Positions 1 to 11,287 of a stretch of DNA of 64,000 bases are shown one piece after another. Position 1 is the stretch's first letter. The number at the start of each line of letters is the position of its first letter. A program made the translations under genes and the position numbers. Source of the stretch: Sphaerosporella brunnea (taxonomy: Eukaryota; Ascomycota; Pezizomycetes; Pezizales; Pyronemataceae); contig VXIS01000009.1 of the NCBI GenBank assembly GCA_008704415.1, positions 186,001-250,000 of the forward strand. The letters run 5' to 3'. Below the pieces are notes generated by a model. It was not told where the DNA came from. It did not search any database and saw nothing but the letters and a program-made list of their open reading frames with translations.

Positions 1-3000
1 CGCCTCCGTGTATGATGACGGCGTGCGGATATAGACTATCACTCCAGTTTCGGTGCTCAAGAGCTGTCACCTGCGGCTCGCACACCCCCCATTCACTCTC
101 AGTCCGCGTTAGGAGTGACGTCGATTCTCGGTATAGCTCCATCCCGAAGCCATACCTGCGAGCCTTTACCTGACTCGCGGGCAATTTTCACGGCAGAGTG
201 CCGTTCAATTTGAATGTAGGGGGACGGCATGAATTCCGGGTGTTCAACATCATTACCGCGAAACAAAGCTCGTTTATATTTGGAGGGTGGAAGCATGGGT
301 GTTTTCCAGGTAAAGCCCAATGCTCGACAACCTATGCGATGTTCAGTGCGGTAAGCATCTTGCCATCTTGGTGGTTCCCCTTCTCGATCATCCCGGGGGC
401 GAACAAATGTTTGATAACCTGGGTGGATAATGTGCATCAATGAGGCCCACAAATTGTTGCGCGGTGTCAATCAATTGTTACATCTGTCACCGCAGCCATG
501 CAGACGTGCAATCGTGCCTTCGCGGGTACCTCTCTTTTCGTGACTCGGCTTCAGCCATAATTCGCAACCTTCCGGTTGTTGCTCCAGATTTGCAGCCACA
601 AGTTTCAACTGCGTCCCGCGCCAATCCTGAACCACAGCCGTCTTTACGATGCAGCCGCCGACGCCTCCCCGCGACAACAATCCTCTCAAGGCGGCTGGCT
701 ACCTACGGTACTCTCTTCACATCCGCGCCTCTCGGACCCGAGCGCCGCCAACAAGGCCCCGGCATCCTGTTGGCGCAGACGGCACCTGTGATGAGCAAAT
801 GTTCTGTCCTTCACCTTCACTTGCCGCCGGCTGCATTGCGCAATTCATCTCGGCGCTGTCGCCCGCACAAGAAAACCTAGTGCTGCTTGTCCCGCACGAC
901 ACGTACCGTTCACGCGAGGTCGTGTCAGCGCTCGAGGGATGCAGCATGCTGCGCCGCCGCCGGGGCTACGATCCTGCGACGCTTATGCTCACCATCAGCA
1001 CCGGGGGGAGACCGCTCCACGACGCCATTGCAGTGCACGTAGGCAGACTAGTTTGCAGCATGGTCGCCACTGGACCACTCCTGTCCAAGGGGTGCTGATG
1101 AGACGGTCCCCGGGGATGCAGAATCCCATCCGGAGAATGCTGACAAACAGAATGATGGGGTCAAGAAGAGACGCAAACGGAACACGCAGGTGCAGCGATC
1201 AGGGCAGATGTTGGCGGGGTGAGGACATAGCGGAACTAGCAAACACACACTCGTTTTTTTGCGCTGAAGTAGTATATCCACCATCTGAAAGCGGGTTACA
1301 GCGTCGGAAATTTGAAACCACACGGACTGGCCGCCTGTACTTCTTGAACCTCAGAGTCCACCGTGGGGACCATGGTGATTGTAATGCACAACCACATTGC
1401 CGAATATTATCAGCGCTCAACCTGTTCGCTGCCACGCGGCACCACCTGAATGCCACGTCAGACGCGCCGCTCCAAGTAGCCCCTTGACGAACCCCGCATA
1501 TGCGAAAGGATTCCTCGAAACGTGACTCCGCCCAAGCGAAGATTCCGCGACAGCCGCGAACATCCTACCCGCAACAAGGACACTGCGGAGGATACCGCCA
1601 GTTAAATACACGCCGCAATCTTGAGCGCGTCAATCGTTCCGGTATATCATGCAACTCCAGGGGACGCCGTCCTACTGAAAACGAGCGGCCTACTGCTGCA
1701 CGGGCCAAGCTTTCTCCTTTGCTCTTACTGAGGTACTCCGTGTTAAAGGAGGCATGGGATGCCCGCCAGCTGCAAGCAAACCTAGTCGATCCTGTGATCG
1801 AGCACTTCGGGCAGAACGTGCTTGGAATTAATCTGGTGCCTACGGCCAGATCGTCTCCTCGGGAACAGCGCCGTGAAGGAACGCCTTGCGACTAACACGT
1901 TGTCGGCCGCGTATCAGGCCGCCCCCACAAGTGGGGGGTTGGCTGCACCGCGCGGTAATGTACATGGCGAAGGGACATGTCCGGCTGTGCTCATACATTG
2001 AATGGCTACGCACCCGGCGACGAACCAGCTGGGTGCACACAACAAGCCATCGTGATATTGTTTCCTTGAACTCCGGTAATAATAGAAAGTATCGACCAAG
2101 CTACTGCGACATCTATGTCAACGGGTCAGACGAAATGTGCGAGACGTGCGGTGTGATGTAGTCGCGGTCACGCAGTTGGTGGTGGGACGCGGGGTGGATT
2201 GGGCAGCTTTCTCTCGAGGAGCGGGCGATCGGAAACTTTCACTCACGATATCACGCGGAGTTCTCGTCGTAACAGCAAAGGCTGAGGGGTACGGGCGGTT
2301 TGACCCCGAAGGGAGCCAAATTCGGCTAAATGAATCATTGGCAACGCAATAATAATTGAGATCATCATATGGTTGGTACCTACTAGGTTAAGGTGGACGA
2401 GAGACCAGTTCCAAACCTGGAGTTCTATCAAGATTCCGGCTGGTGGCGGGTGGCCGAGCTGCCGGTCGCAGATGCGATGTCTGAGCGCTGGGCAAAATCA
2501 ACGGACAACAATCCTGCTACCCCCGGCACACATGATTTACGTGATTGCACTCACGCCCACCGGTTGCGCCTGTCGGAGAAGGCAATTGGAATGCCACCAG
2601 CACTTGCACGTTGCACCAGCGGAATGATACCCGCCAGGTGTAGGTAGAAGAGCTATCAGTACCTACGGACCAGATGAGCTATGCGGAGGACGTCTCACAC
2701 CGTCTGCCTGGGTTGCGATAGAAGCGCCCGTCAACACCAGGCAGCTCACAGTATCCCACATCCGTGCCGGTAACGAAACGCGTTAGCCTCCGCAATCGCT
2801 GCGAGAGATGGATGCGTTAACTGCGTTCCTAGATCACAGTGTGGCTGACTGAGATCGGACTACAGAACCGTGCGTTATACCGCGCCACTCGTGATGCAAT
2901 CTTCGCCAGTCTGGTGTTTCCGTCAGCCAGTAGAGCGCTTTATTGTATTCTGCCATTGACGACTGCCTGCGGTCGATCCTCCTTGTGCCATCTGGCCATG

Positions 3001-3695
3001 GTCCGACCGTTTGCGTTTCACTCACCTCCGGACGAGCGGTCCCGCACCACCGATCTTGAGCTCGTCACGCCTGCGCTGTCGGCTTGCGCCTGGAACGGAC
3101 TTGCACTTGCGAACTGCACCTACACTGCACTGCTTTAACTATCTCATCTGCGAATGCCTGATGCTGCTACGGTTGCCATGAACATTAAAGGATACTGGGT
3201 TTTTCGCGTCGTTTGCACAGTGACGGGCTGTCAGGAGGGTCGCAGCGATGTTCGTTGAATTTGCAGCATGTACAGTTCATTTGTTTTGTTATCATGGGAA
3301 ATGGGGGACCTCCAGGCGCTCTATAGTGGCCGCGTAGAGCGATGTCCGATGCTTCAAACAACCATCTGTGCGTCATGTATAGATCCAAACAATAAAACAG
3401 GGGGTCGTGACACTCGGCCGAAAGCATTGTACAAACGCCCGACCGCGTTAATCATCCTCCTCATCCTCATCACCGTCCTGGGGGCGATTCTGTCAGAAAG
3501 GCGTTCCGGTGGGTGTCGAGACTTATGCCACAAATTGTTTTGGTTCGTGCGACCCTCGTGGAGCGGCGGAGAGGCGTCCGGGGGCTGTCTTGAGTTCCAC
3601 CAAGGGGATGTTGTGAGCGGAGTTGCTCGATAATGCGGTGGCGGCCTGATCACCACCCCCACTCAGAGCGTCGTCCGACTCTTCTTGATCTTCCC
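1..3695. other. No recognised gene; decayed sequence
   Basis: Only short overlapping ORFs occur on both strands and none shows a domain I recognise. The most protein-like are a minus-strand ORF at 99-470 (123 aa, even composition) and a plus-strand ORF at 649-1098 (149 aa). Neither has a convincing start context, promoter or paralogue in the window. The stretch is best read as old, mutated intergenic or transposon-derived DNA. Confidence 0.5.
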
Positions 3696-4500
3696 TCAGG
3701 CATCAGGTCGAGACCGTTTGCTACGCCTGGTCTCGTTCTGTGATCTGACCTTGCGGTTGTTGGACGGGCTGAGTCTGTTTTGAGGGGGTCTGATCGCTCT
3801 GGTTGCCGCGCGCTTCTCTTTTGCCTCAGCCGCAGGGACCTGTAACATGTAGACGTACAATGGGTCGACGACATGGCCGTCGGCGGAGATCCACCCCCGC
3901 TTACCCGGCTTCCTACGGCATATGATATTTGCTTTGCTGGGTTGTCCAACCATGAACCCCTTTTCGTGTGCGTTGTATGTGTTCTCGGCCATCATCTTCC
4001 TGCGGGAGAGTGCCTCGCTGAGTCGGTCGAGATATGGCTTGATGCCCGCTGGCTGCCCTGCGGCCACTCTTTGGTTGTCAATTCGACCGGCACCGGGTGA
4101 AGCTCACTCAGGGTGACGATCAAGGAAGCGGGGGATCCCCGTTTTTCCGATTAGCCCCTTGGGTCTCTTGTTCTTGGCTATGTTGACCGCTGGATGGCGT
4201 GAGCGTTTACAGACCGTAGCTTCCACCATTCATATGACGTGGGTCGCGCTTGGAGGGATCACCATGTCGGCCAGTCTCTAATCTAAATCCAGCTGAAGAT
4301 CTACTCCTTCATCGGGGGTAACGGCTTGGTGTTTCGCTGGACAATCTGCGCTGGCGTTGACACCTTTCATGCGGGTGCGAACGGTACTGCGTGAGACCCC
4401 ATACAGGTCGGCAGCACGCCGGCTTGACAGGAGAGATGCGGGTGGGGGTTGGATTCTGGACAGCAGCTGTATACATATTTCTTTTGTATCCTTCGCTCGT
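3696..4500 (-). pseudogene. Fot1/pogo-type transposase remnant
   Basis: Pieces of a pogo/Fot1-family (DDE_1, CENP-B-like) transposase lie in order on the minus strand. The N-terminal helix-turn-helix is at about 4360-4430, where the reading contains RRAADLYGVSRSTVRTRMKG, the form of a psq-type HTH. The start of the catalytic domain is at about 3900-4067, where YNAHEKGFMVG matches the family's YN-x-DEKGF catalytic box. The aspartate of that box is replaced by alanine (NAHEKGF for NxDEKGF). The segment between the two pieces is shortened and in other frames, and the rest of the DDE domain is missing; after about residue 75 the reading becomes basic low complexity. The element is dead. The family cuts and pastes at TA dinucleotides, but I could not find its inverted repeats. 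Family assignment is fairly secure from the two motifs; the exact limits are not. Confidence 0.68.
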
Positions 4501-5790
4501 GGCTGGACCTTGCCCGTTGAGTGGTCGGGAACTGGCCTCGAGTAGCGCGCTCGCTGCGCAATTGATGCCAACAACACAGCACCTGGTGACCATCCGAACG
4601 AGACGTCGATGCACTCTCGCTGTTCAACTTGCATCACCAATACCCACAGAGGTTTCCTCTCGGCGGCCCGCGCTTCTGTCAAAACGTGCTCACAGGTGTC
4701 TGACCGGCGGGAGAGATAACGTGTCAGGCTTGGGTGGCTATCTAGACCTCTGTCATCTTTCCTCAACGTTGTTTGGCGGCGATAGGACGTCAGAAGTAAC
4801 GTCGAAACAGCGAATCAAGTGGATAGGTGATTGTTCCACTCGGTCCCAACATAGCGAGTGGGAGTGACCCCTGGGTGCGTCACGAAGGTGGAGCCTCTGG
4901 CCGAAAAGCAAATCCTCCTCGGTTTGGCAGGGCTGGCCGTTCTCCGTTCCGCACGGAAGGTGTAAGCTGTTGCGGTGCGGTTCACAAAGCCTCGACACAC
5001 GGACCACCGAGCCAGGAACTGCGTGGTCAGAATATGGGACGACGTTTGCGGCGCTCCGTCAACAGCGCTGGTCCCATCACAGATGCGCCAGAGTGTCCGC
5101 ACCGAAATCCGCCGACCATCTCCATGAACGCCCCACCATCGTTGGCGTCTACCCAGACGGAAATTGCGCTCTTCATGCGAGCGTATTCACCTACCTCATT
5201 GGGGGTCGTACCAGACTCCATCATGAGCGCAGCGCAGCCGCAGGTTTAAGTTGGTCAGTAGGTACGTGTTCCTTGCGCCCAGAATATGTCCGCTTGCGGT
5301 GTGATTGCTGCCTCCCGGGGGGGGGGGGGGGTGTCGCTGTTTTCAGAGGCCCTGTCCTTCGATGGATACTGTTGCAGAGTCAGGCGCGTTGCGTCTCCTT
5401 GGTGGTTACTGTCATCGTGATTCAGTCGAACAGTCGCCAACCAGCCATCAGGTGCAGCGCTTCAGGATTGGCCGGATCGCTTTTCAGAATGCATGCTGGT
5501 TCTTTGGGAGCAAGGCCGGCCGCTTGGGTGGATGATTCCCTGGGAGGCTAGGTTGAAGCTCCCGATCACGCTGGCGACGCCGCCGGCTGGATTCAGTAGC
5601 GCTATTCACGGCACCCCACATCATCGCATTGACAACAACAGATACACGAGGAAACGACACCAGCGCGCTCAACCAATCCTTCGTGGCTACACCTAATACC
5701 GCTCGAACCAATATCTTTCCTGCAGAGGGAGTCATTTCCGGCGGCAAACGACGCGCAATCGGCACTGGATAGTTCCTGACGGCCAATTGT
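4501..5790. other. No recognised gene
   Basis: Overlapping ORFs on both strands up to 193 aa (4970-5551 plus) are arginine- and serine-rich and resemble shadows. A run of 15-16 G lies near 5318. No domain, promoter or paralogue was seen. Confidence 0.4.
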
Positions 5791-5848
5791 ACGTAATGGA
5801 GATTGCTTCGAGCAGAGAGCTTTCATGCGTTGTGCTCCGCGATGAGCG

Positions 5849-6140
5849 TAAAAAACAGGGACCTGACACACGCCCGGTTCCCGGTGCAAACAGTTCCAAA
5901 GGAACCCACGGACCGATGGTGAGAACACCGACTGAATTCATGCTGGATGGGCCGGATCGGCGTCTGACTAGCCGGAGCGAGTGGATCACGAAACCGACAG
6001 TCGGTGGTGGACACATCGACGGATTGGGGGGGGTGGGGGTGGGGGCCTCGGTGGGAGAGGCGTAGTCACAGCCACCAGCAACAGAAAACAGGAACCTTAC
6101 ACTCGCCTTGTTCCCCGTGCAAACAGTCGTTCCTTGCCAA
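5849..6140. repeat. Two fragments of a dispersed repeat
   Basis: About 60 bp at 5849-5915 and again at 6085-6140 share the phrase 'CAGGxACCT..CAC.CGCC.xGTTCCCxGTGCAAACAGTT' in diverged form. The same phrase occurs at 30824-30900 and, more weakly, near 25960. It is therefore part of the composite repeat described at 25.3-26.4 and 30.3-31.8 kb. A G-rich run follows the first copy at about 6024-6050. The function and the parent element are unknown. Confidence 0.5.
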
Positions 6141-7376
6141 GGAAAGCCCCCGGCACACCGAGCGCGATGTGCGCGTTGAATATTCGACCCCCCGAGAGTG
6201 CTGTTAGCTTTCTGCCACCATGAAGCGGCAGGGGATGATGGAAGTCATCGCTGCTGGTCAAGAGCGCGTAAATTCTTTCTCGGATGAATGTACCATTGAA
6301 ACGCAGTCACAGCATGTCAGAAGGGAGGACCAGCATGAATGAATGCAGGGGGTTCGCAAAGTGGTATCGCCTCGCGGGTCGCAGCACATCAGGGAATGGA
6401 AAGCAGCGAATGGAGTCGCATTACGAACATCAGTGGTGCTGAAGGAGAGTTGACGCGCCGCGGCTCAGGAAGTTCGCAATGACGTATCTGCCAGCGCGCC
6501 TTTCTCGTGTCGGCCCAGTTGAACGCATACTGCGCTTGATGTTTGCGGGAGCAAAGAAGAGTCGCGACGAGGGGTATGCAGTAGCAGGTGAATCGGCGCG
6601 CTGTCGCAACGTGCCAGAGAGGAAGCGTGATGACATACATGTTGACGCTGGAAGGGATCGGAACGGCGCACGCGGCGATAGGAAGGTAGGGTGAACGAAC
6701 GCCCACACAAGGCAGCAGTAGGAAGTAGGAATGACGGACGAGTGTGTCACAGTGTTGTGGGGGATGTTGTTGCGGCGATGTTATGACTAAGCGGAAGGAG
6801 GGTATGACTAAGCGGAGGGGTCTACATGTTGTGGAGCTCTCGCAGGTGTTCACGATCGGCTTGTTCTCTATCCACATATGCTGTGCCTTCTTTGCATGGG
6901 TGTAGGTATCGACCGTGGGAGCAACCTTTTCGTCACGTGGGTTACCCATTATGTTAAGTTTGAGCGTCACGGAGAGGGGAGGGCTTGACTGCGGCGTGAA
7001 AAGAGCTGGCGAGGTTTGGCGGTGAGAAGTTTTTTTTTACTGTGGCTCTGGTGGCTAAGCCGCTGAGGTGGCTATCCTCACGTTACAAATTTACTGTAAA
7101 GTTCCCAGCTTTACCGTAATTTTGCATCACTTGTAAGAAGATTACCCAGAACGTTCAGAGAGGTAAATCCTCTCCGCCTCCAGCTCAACGCTCTGTGCGT
7201 ACGTCGCTTCGCTCCACAAGGCACTCCCCCACGGAGCGCGTAAAAAAGGAAAAGAAAAACAACAGAACCTAATACCGTACCCAAGATATCGCCCATTTCC
7301 GTACCAAAGATATCGCCCTAATGCAACCCCAAACTCTGAAGAAAAGCGCCGTGCTTCACACTTCTAAGGGCATTTG
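6141..7376. other. No recognised gene
   Basis: A 193-aa minus-strand ORF (6389-6970) has no recognisable motif. Near 7270-7320 a phrase of about 24 bp (CCGTACC-AAGATATCGCCC) is directly duplicated. Given the Copia fragment just to the right on the minus strand, this stretch may hold the decayed 3' end of that element, but I could not identify an LTR. Confidence 0.35.
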
Positions 7377-7610
7377 TCAGACCGTCAGCAAGCTGCTCGT
7401 CAGACGGAGGAGATGCTTGGTGGTTTGCCAGTGATGTGCCGAGGGGTCCGCAGCAAATCGTCCCAGCACTTCAACGGCATAGGCAATATAAGGGCGCCAT
7501 CCCAGCGCCGCGAACAAAAGACGACCAACACCCTGCCTGTAGTAATCCTTGTCGTGTGCCGGTTCATCGTCCTTGCGCAAATGTAGCTTAATTACAGTCT
7601 CCATAGGCAT
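7377..7610 (-). pseudogene. Copia-type reverse transcriptase fragment
   Basis: A 77-aa minus-strand reading resembles the C-terminal part of the Ty1/Copia reverse transcriptase, where the polymerase joins RNase H. The key stretch is YRQGVGRLLFAALGWRPYIA followed by AVEVLGRF and AHHWQTTKHLLR. Copia elements have the same order: YRQ-x-VGSLxY, TRPDIxFAV, and HWxAxKRxLRYL. The RNase H domain that should follow is lost. No integrase, gag or LTR is seen in the immediate neighbourhood, so this is an isolated piece, probably separated by insertion of the adjacent piggyBac copy or by deletion. Assignment rests on motif order and is fairly confident. Confidence 0.72.
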
Positions 7611-7797
7611 CGCTCGCAGAGGTTGATTGTATCCCCTACACGCTCATATTCTGTCCATCGGACGAACTTCCTATTTTGGCTAGTTTGGTTGCCTGTGTGA
7701 CAACGAGTGATATCAAAAGCACTCCGCGACCGCGAAACAAGACCCGAGCCCACACACGACGCGCGCCCTGACGGCGTGCCCATACAAAACAGCGCAT

Positions 7798-8448
7798 TTA
7801 GCGATCGCAAAAACGATTCTTAGACCACTTCCCAAGCTTTCTTAAGACACTTCTTACAAAAAAACATGGTCCAAGTTTGATATAGCCTTGTTGACGCCAA
7901 AAGTCACGGAAGGAACGAAAGCGATATACGCCCATCACGATTGTAATTGCTACCCAGGACTTCAGTTCTATCGTAGTTACCGGCTGCCACTTTCCACATA
8001 AGGGTCGCGGGGGCGTCCAGTTTCTGGATCCGGAGTACGCATAATGCTCCGTCCAAAACAATTCAAACCAATCCACCGCACTCATCGCCGCTGGATTGCA
8101 ATTGGACGGTAGGTGAACCTACATCTTATGTTCCTCACGAGGTAATGGTTTAAAGCAGATTTTTTCTACCCCCGCTCCACCTCCACCTTTCTTGGGAGCC
8201 GCTGCCGGGCCTCCTCCCTCTTGCCGGGCCGCCGCCGAGCCGCCTCCCTCTTGTCGGGCTGCCTCCGGGCCTCCTCCCTCTTCGCGGGCTGTGTCGGGGA
8301 ATCCTCTGTCATCGCCGTCCTCCCAACTGCTTGTGGCTGCCAGCAGGGACGCCACCACCTGTGTCGCCTGGCTAGCAGCCTTACAGGTCGATTTCGGCCG
8401 CTTACTCGCATTGTCGCTTTCTAGCGCTGCCTTTCGCTTTGGTGGCAT
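7798..8448 (-). pseudogene. piggyBac-type transposase, N-terminal part, with in-frame stop
   Basis: The reading begins at an ATG at 8448 (MPPKRKA) and runs 109 codons to a TAG at 8119-8121. It then continues in the same frame for 107 more codons. The first part is a basic start followed by three glycine-rich repeats of about 10 residues (ARQEGGG-type), encoded by a 30-33 bp tandem repeat at 8205-8295. Across the stop the reading is FKPLPREEHKM-stop-VHLPSNCNP, then WFELFWTE and ELKSWVAITIVMGVYRFRSF. The last of these matches the start of the piggyBac-derived DDE_Tnp_1_7 domain. The catalytic DDD residues should lie further on and are absent, because the frame is lost at 7798. One sense-to-stop change plus truncation make it non-functional. 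Confidence 0.74.
8205..8295. repeat. 30-33 bp tandem repeat in the piggyBac N-terminus
   Basis: Three imperfect units of about 30 bp, of the form CGGGCC-TCCTCCCTCTTG, encode the glycine-rich ARQEGGG repeats of the transposase on the minus strand. Confidence 0.7.
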
Positions 8449-9117
8449 GGTGGGTAGGGCGCAGATTGATTGTAATTTCTATGGTGGTAGAGTAGATACG
8501 TCCGACGGATGGGATAGTTGCGACGGTTGCGACGGATGCACTTGACGTTGACCGTGCCCAATCAGAAAAATCACCGCTACACCTCACTCTAACTCAAAAC
8601 AGAAGTGCGTCCGATCGACAGAATATGAGCGTGTAGGGGATAGCTAGATGAGAATTCGGTTGTTGACCGCGCAGAGGGGAGCTTCGAAGGCGAACGCAGT
8701 GCCGGTGTGCTGCAGCGGATTGTCCATGGCCAAGTATGGAAAACGTATCTCTCACACAGAGAGATCTAGGAATGCGCCATAATGGAAGCACGACCTTCGC
8801 CCCTACCTCCCCCAGAGTCAAATCTACGCGTATAAGGTTTGCGATAATTGAAGTGCAATCTTGCCGGCTACCCCCAAGTGAGCCCTACGCGCACAACCAT
8901 CAATTGAAGCACCACCTTGCCCGGTTGCTCCCTTCCTCCTTTACACTCACTACTCACCTCGCCTACTACCCTTGGACCTCGTGTGCCCACAGACGGGCGT
9001 CTCTTAAAGAAAGGACATAGGAGACGACATATGAGAGAACAGAGGAGAAGCGTGTATTGGGACAAAGGAGATATAGTCAAACGGCGCGTCTGCGGAGAGT
9101 CAAAAGTCCAAACATCA
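8449..9117. other. No recognised gene
   Basis: There is no recognisable coding sequence between the piggyBac start and the Mutator-like element. The stretch presumably includes the piggyBac 5' end, but a TTAA-flanked terminus was not found. Confidence 0.4.
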
Positions 9118-10068
9118 TAAGCGCTTAAGCGCGCGCTTTCAACCCCGCCTCCAACAATTTGAAGCGTGTTTACTTTGCAAAATTCCAAACATTAAACAAT
9201 AGAATGCCCTCTCCTGCGTGTGTTTACGTATACCAACAACCAGTTACCATCTTATCCTCCTGTCGCCCCTCTCCCGGCACTCCACCCCGCCCCCCCTCTA
9301 TCCTATGGCCTCCTACGACTCGTCCTCATCTGCCCCCGGGTGCCAACCGATTGGTGCAACCTCTCGGCAAATATAAAGCATCAGGAATTCCAGCGCACCT
9401 GCCAGCCGGACATCTCGTGCAGGGGCCAGTCTCCAAGAAATGCTCCGACCGGAGAGAGCGCCAAAGAAAAAAATTCCGGATGCAGAATTTGCAGTACGAC
9501 CAACAGCGCCTGCATGAATCGAACCGATAATTCAGGAAACCATTAAATCCTTCGCCCCAGAGTGGCTTGTCATACAAAATGGCGAGTGTTTTCTGAACCT
9601 ACTGACTGCCTTTCAGCGACTTCAAGCATATGTCCTCTCCCGTGGTTTGGCAATCGTCACTGGTTTCAGTCAGGATCGACTTCGGAAGCGCTACTTTTGC
9701 GTCCATGATGAGCAGAGACTCCGCAACACACGGAATAAAGAGGATGAAGTCCGAAAGGGGTTGAAAGGTGACTCTGCAGGCGAATAAAAATATAGGCGAT
9801 AGAGCTAGATCTAGCAAGAAGAGAAGGCCGGAGGTGGACGAGCGAGAAGCAGAGCAGGAGGCCGGGCCCGGGCGACGGAGTGGGCGTACAAGCAAGCTGC
9901 GCGCTGGATTTTGTAAGCGGCTCAATGATGGCAAACTTGGGTCGCAAGAGACATAGTTCTAGGCAAAACTGTATCTAGAGGCGCGAGGGAAAATAGGGTG
10001 TGGTAAAATAAATGCGCTTGTGTTCAAATAGTGGGGCGTGGGGTTCAACGCGGGCGCTTGAGCGCTTA
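9118..10068 (+). mobile_element. Mutator-like (MULE) element, deleted, with 46-bp terminal inverted repeats
   Basis: The left end (9118-9163) and the reverse complement of the right end (10023-10068) align over 46 bp with 9 mismatches and no gaps. Both begin TAAGCGCT and end ATTTGAA. Between them lies a plus-strand reading that resembles a MULE/FAR1-type transposase N-terminus (see 9548-9780). Long inverted repeats of this kind are usual for Mutator-like elements. The element is only about 950 bp, so it lacks most of a transposase and would be non-autonomous. I could not see a matching 9-11 bp target duplication outside the ends, which argues for age. Confidence 0.72.
9548..9780 (+). pseudogene. 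MULE transposase N-terminal (FAR1-type DNA-binding) remnant
   Basis: The plus-strand reading ends at a TAA near 9778. It contains FQRLQAYVLSRGLAIVTGFS followed by RLRKRYFCVHDEQRLRNTRN. This fits the FAR1/WRKY-GCM1-like N-terminal DNA-binding region of Mutator-like transposases: an aromatic-centred helix, then GFAVVxxxS, then a K/R-rich strand with a single cysteine and a closing R-N-x-R. No MULE catalytic domain follows; the next 170 bp encode a basic and acidic low-complexity stretch before the right inverted repeat. The call is an inference from motif order, strengthened by the flanking inverted repeats. Confidence 0.6.
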
Positions 10069-10660
10069 AGATTTGGTCTGTCCGCAGATACGCCGATAGT
10101 CAACAGGATTATGATAGCCTCTCGGCCACCTACTCACTCCCACAACCGCTCATCCCGTGTCTGGTCCCGCTGGCCACTGAGCCACCTCAGTGCAAGCAAC
10201 AAAGTTCAGGATCGCCGCGGTGCAGAGCTCATCTTCCATAGTGGTTTTTATGGGGGTTGTGGTCTTTCTCCCCTCACTACCCTTCTTCCGTGTCTTCTCG
10301 GTGGCAGCCCGGATTGTATTTCACATCACCTCCTGCTCCCTGCGCCACTTGGCGCACCTCTGAAAGAGGTGGTCTCGCATCTGTTTCGGCTTCTTGGCGC
10401 TGAAGTAGCATTTGTCGTCCGTCCGTCTGTTTCCCCAGAGCAGGTATGGGGCCCTCGGTGCCTTATTGAGCCGTAGCTGGATGTGTAAAGTCAAGGGAAA
10501 GGTGCACACGACACCATGATCTGAGTGATAGGCCATGCACAGGTGTACGCTTAGCCGCTCGCTCCCACACAAGTCGCGCTCTGTAGAACCTGCTCCAACA
10601 ACACCGGCCCGCACCTGCTCCAAGCTACCAACAAGCGGACCGAGAGCTGTTGGTATATAC
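10069..10660. other. No recognised gene; upstream part shared with 15.6 kb
   Basis: No gene is visible. From about 10555 to 10672 the sequence resembles 15640-15790: the phrase CGCTCGCTCCC, two 'CCTGCTCCAACAA' phrases, then 'GGACCGAGAGCTGTTGG'. This is a dispersed repeat leading into the tandem array. Confidence 0.5.
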
Positions 10661-11215
10661 AGCTGGAGCTTAGAGAATCGCCTGTGGATAAGAAAACACG
10701 ATCTCAGCTCATCGGAACCCTGAAGTTGTTGGGGTGAAGACATCTGTAGCTTGGAGGATCGCCGGCGGATACGAGAGTGCAATCCTGGCTCAACGGAAGC
10801 CTGAGGTGTGGGCTTCAGATAACTGGAGCTTGGAGCATCGCTTGCGGGCAATAACGAAGCGATTTTAGCTCAACGAAGGCCTGAACTTGTGGCCTTAAGG
10901 CAACTGGAGCTTGCACGATCGCCTGCGGATAGGGGAGCGCGATCTTGTCTCACGAAAGGCTGACCTCGTGCGCTTAAGACAACTAGAACTTCGAGGATCG
11001 CTTGCGGACAAGAACAAAGCGATAATAGCCTGAAGTTGTGGGCTTAAGACACCTGGAGCTTGGAGGCTTGTCCCAAGAATTGGAAGAGAACCGGATTTAG
11101 CTCAGCAAAGGAGCTAGGAGGATCGGTTCGACAAATCAGAAAAGAAGCCGTTTTAGCTCAGCGAAAGAGCTTGCAGAATAGTTTCGACGGATCGGAAGAG
11201 AAGCGCTTTTCGCCC
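10661..11215. repeat. 80-bp tandem array (about 6-7 degenerate units)
   Basis: The phrase 'CTGGAGCTTGGAGGATCG', in varying states of decay, recurs at 10661, 10741, 10821, 10901, 10981 and 11051, a period of 80 bp. Each unit also carries a 'CTGAAGTTGTGGGCTTAAGA' phrase and an 'AGCGCGATCTTAGCTCA' phrase. The last units, from 11100, are shortened. A single unit and a half with the same leader lies at 15779-15905. The array directly precedes the Copia gag, so it may be the leader of that element or a local satellite. Confidence 0.82.
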
Positions 11216-11287
11216 AGCAGGGAGAACTGAAGCTCCATGATGACGCAAGTAGTACCATTGCTTCCGGGTGACAACTACCCGGTGTGA

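Noticed and set aside
6389..6970. 193-aa minus-strand ORF
   Set aside because: No domain, no promoter, and odd runs of His, Cys and Pro.
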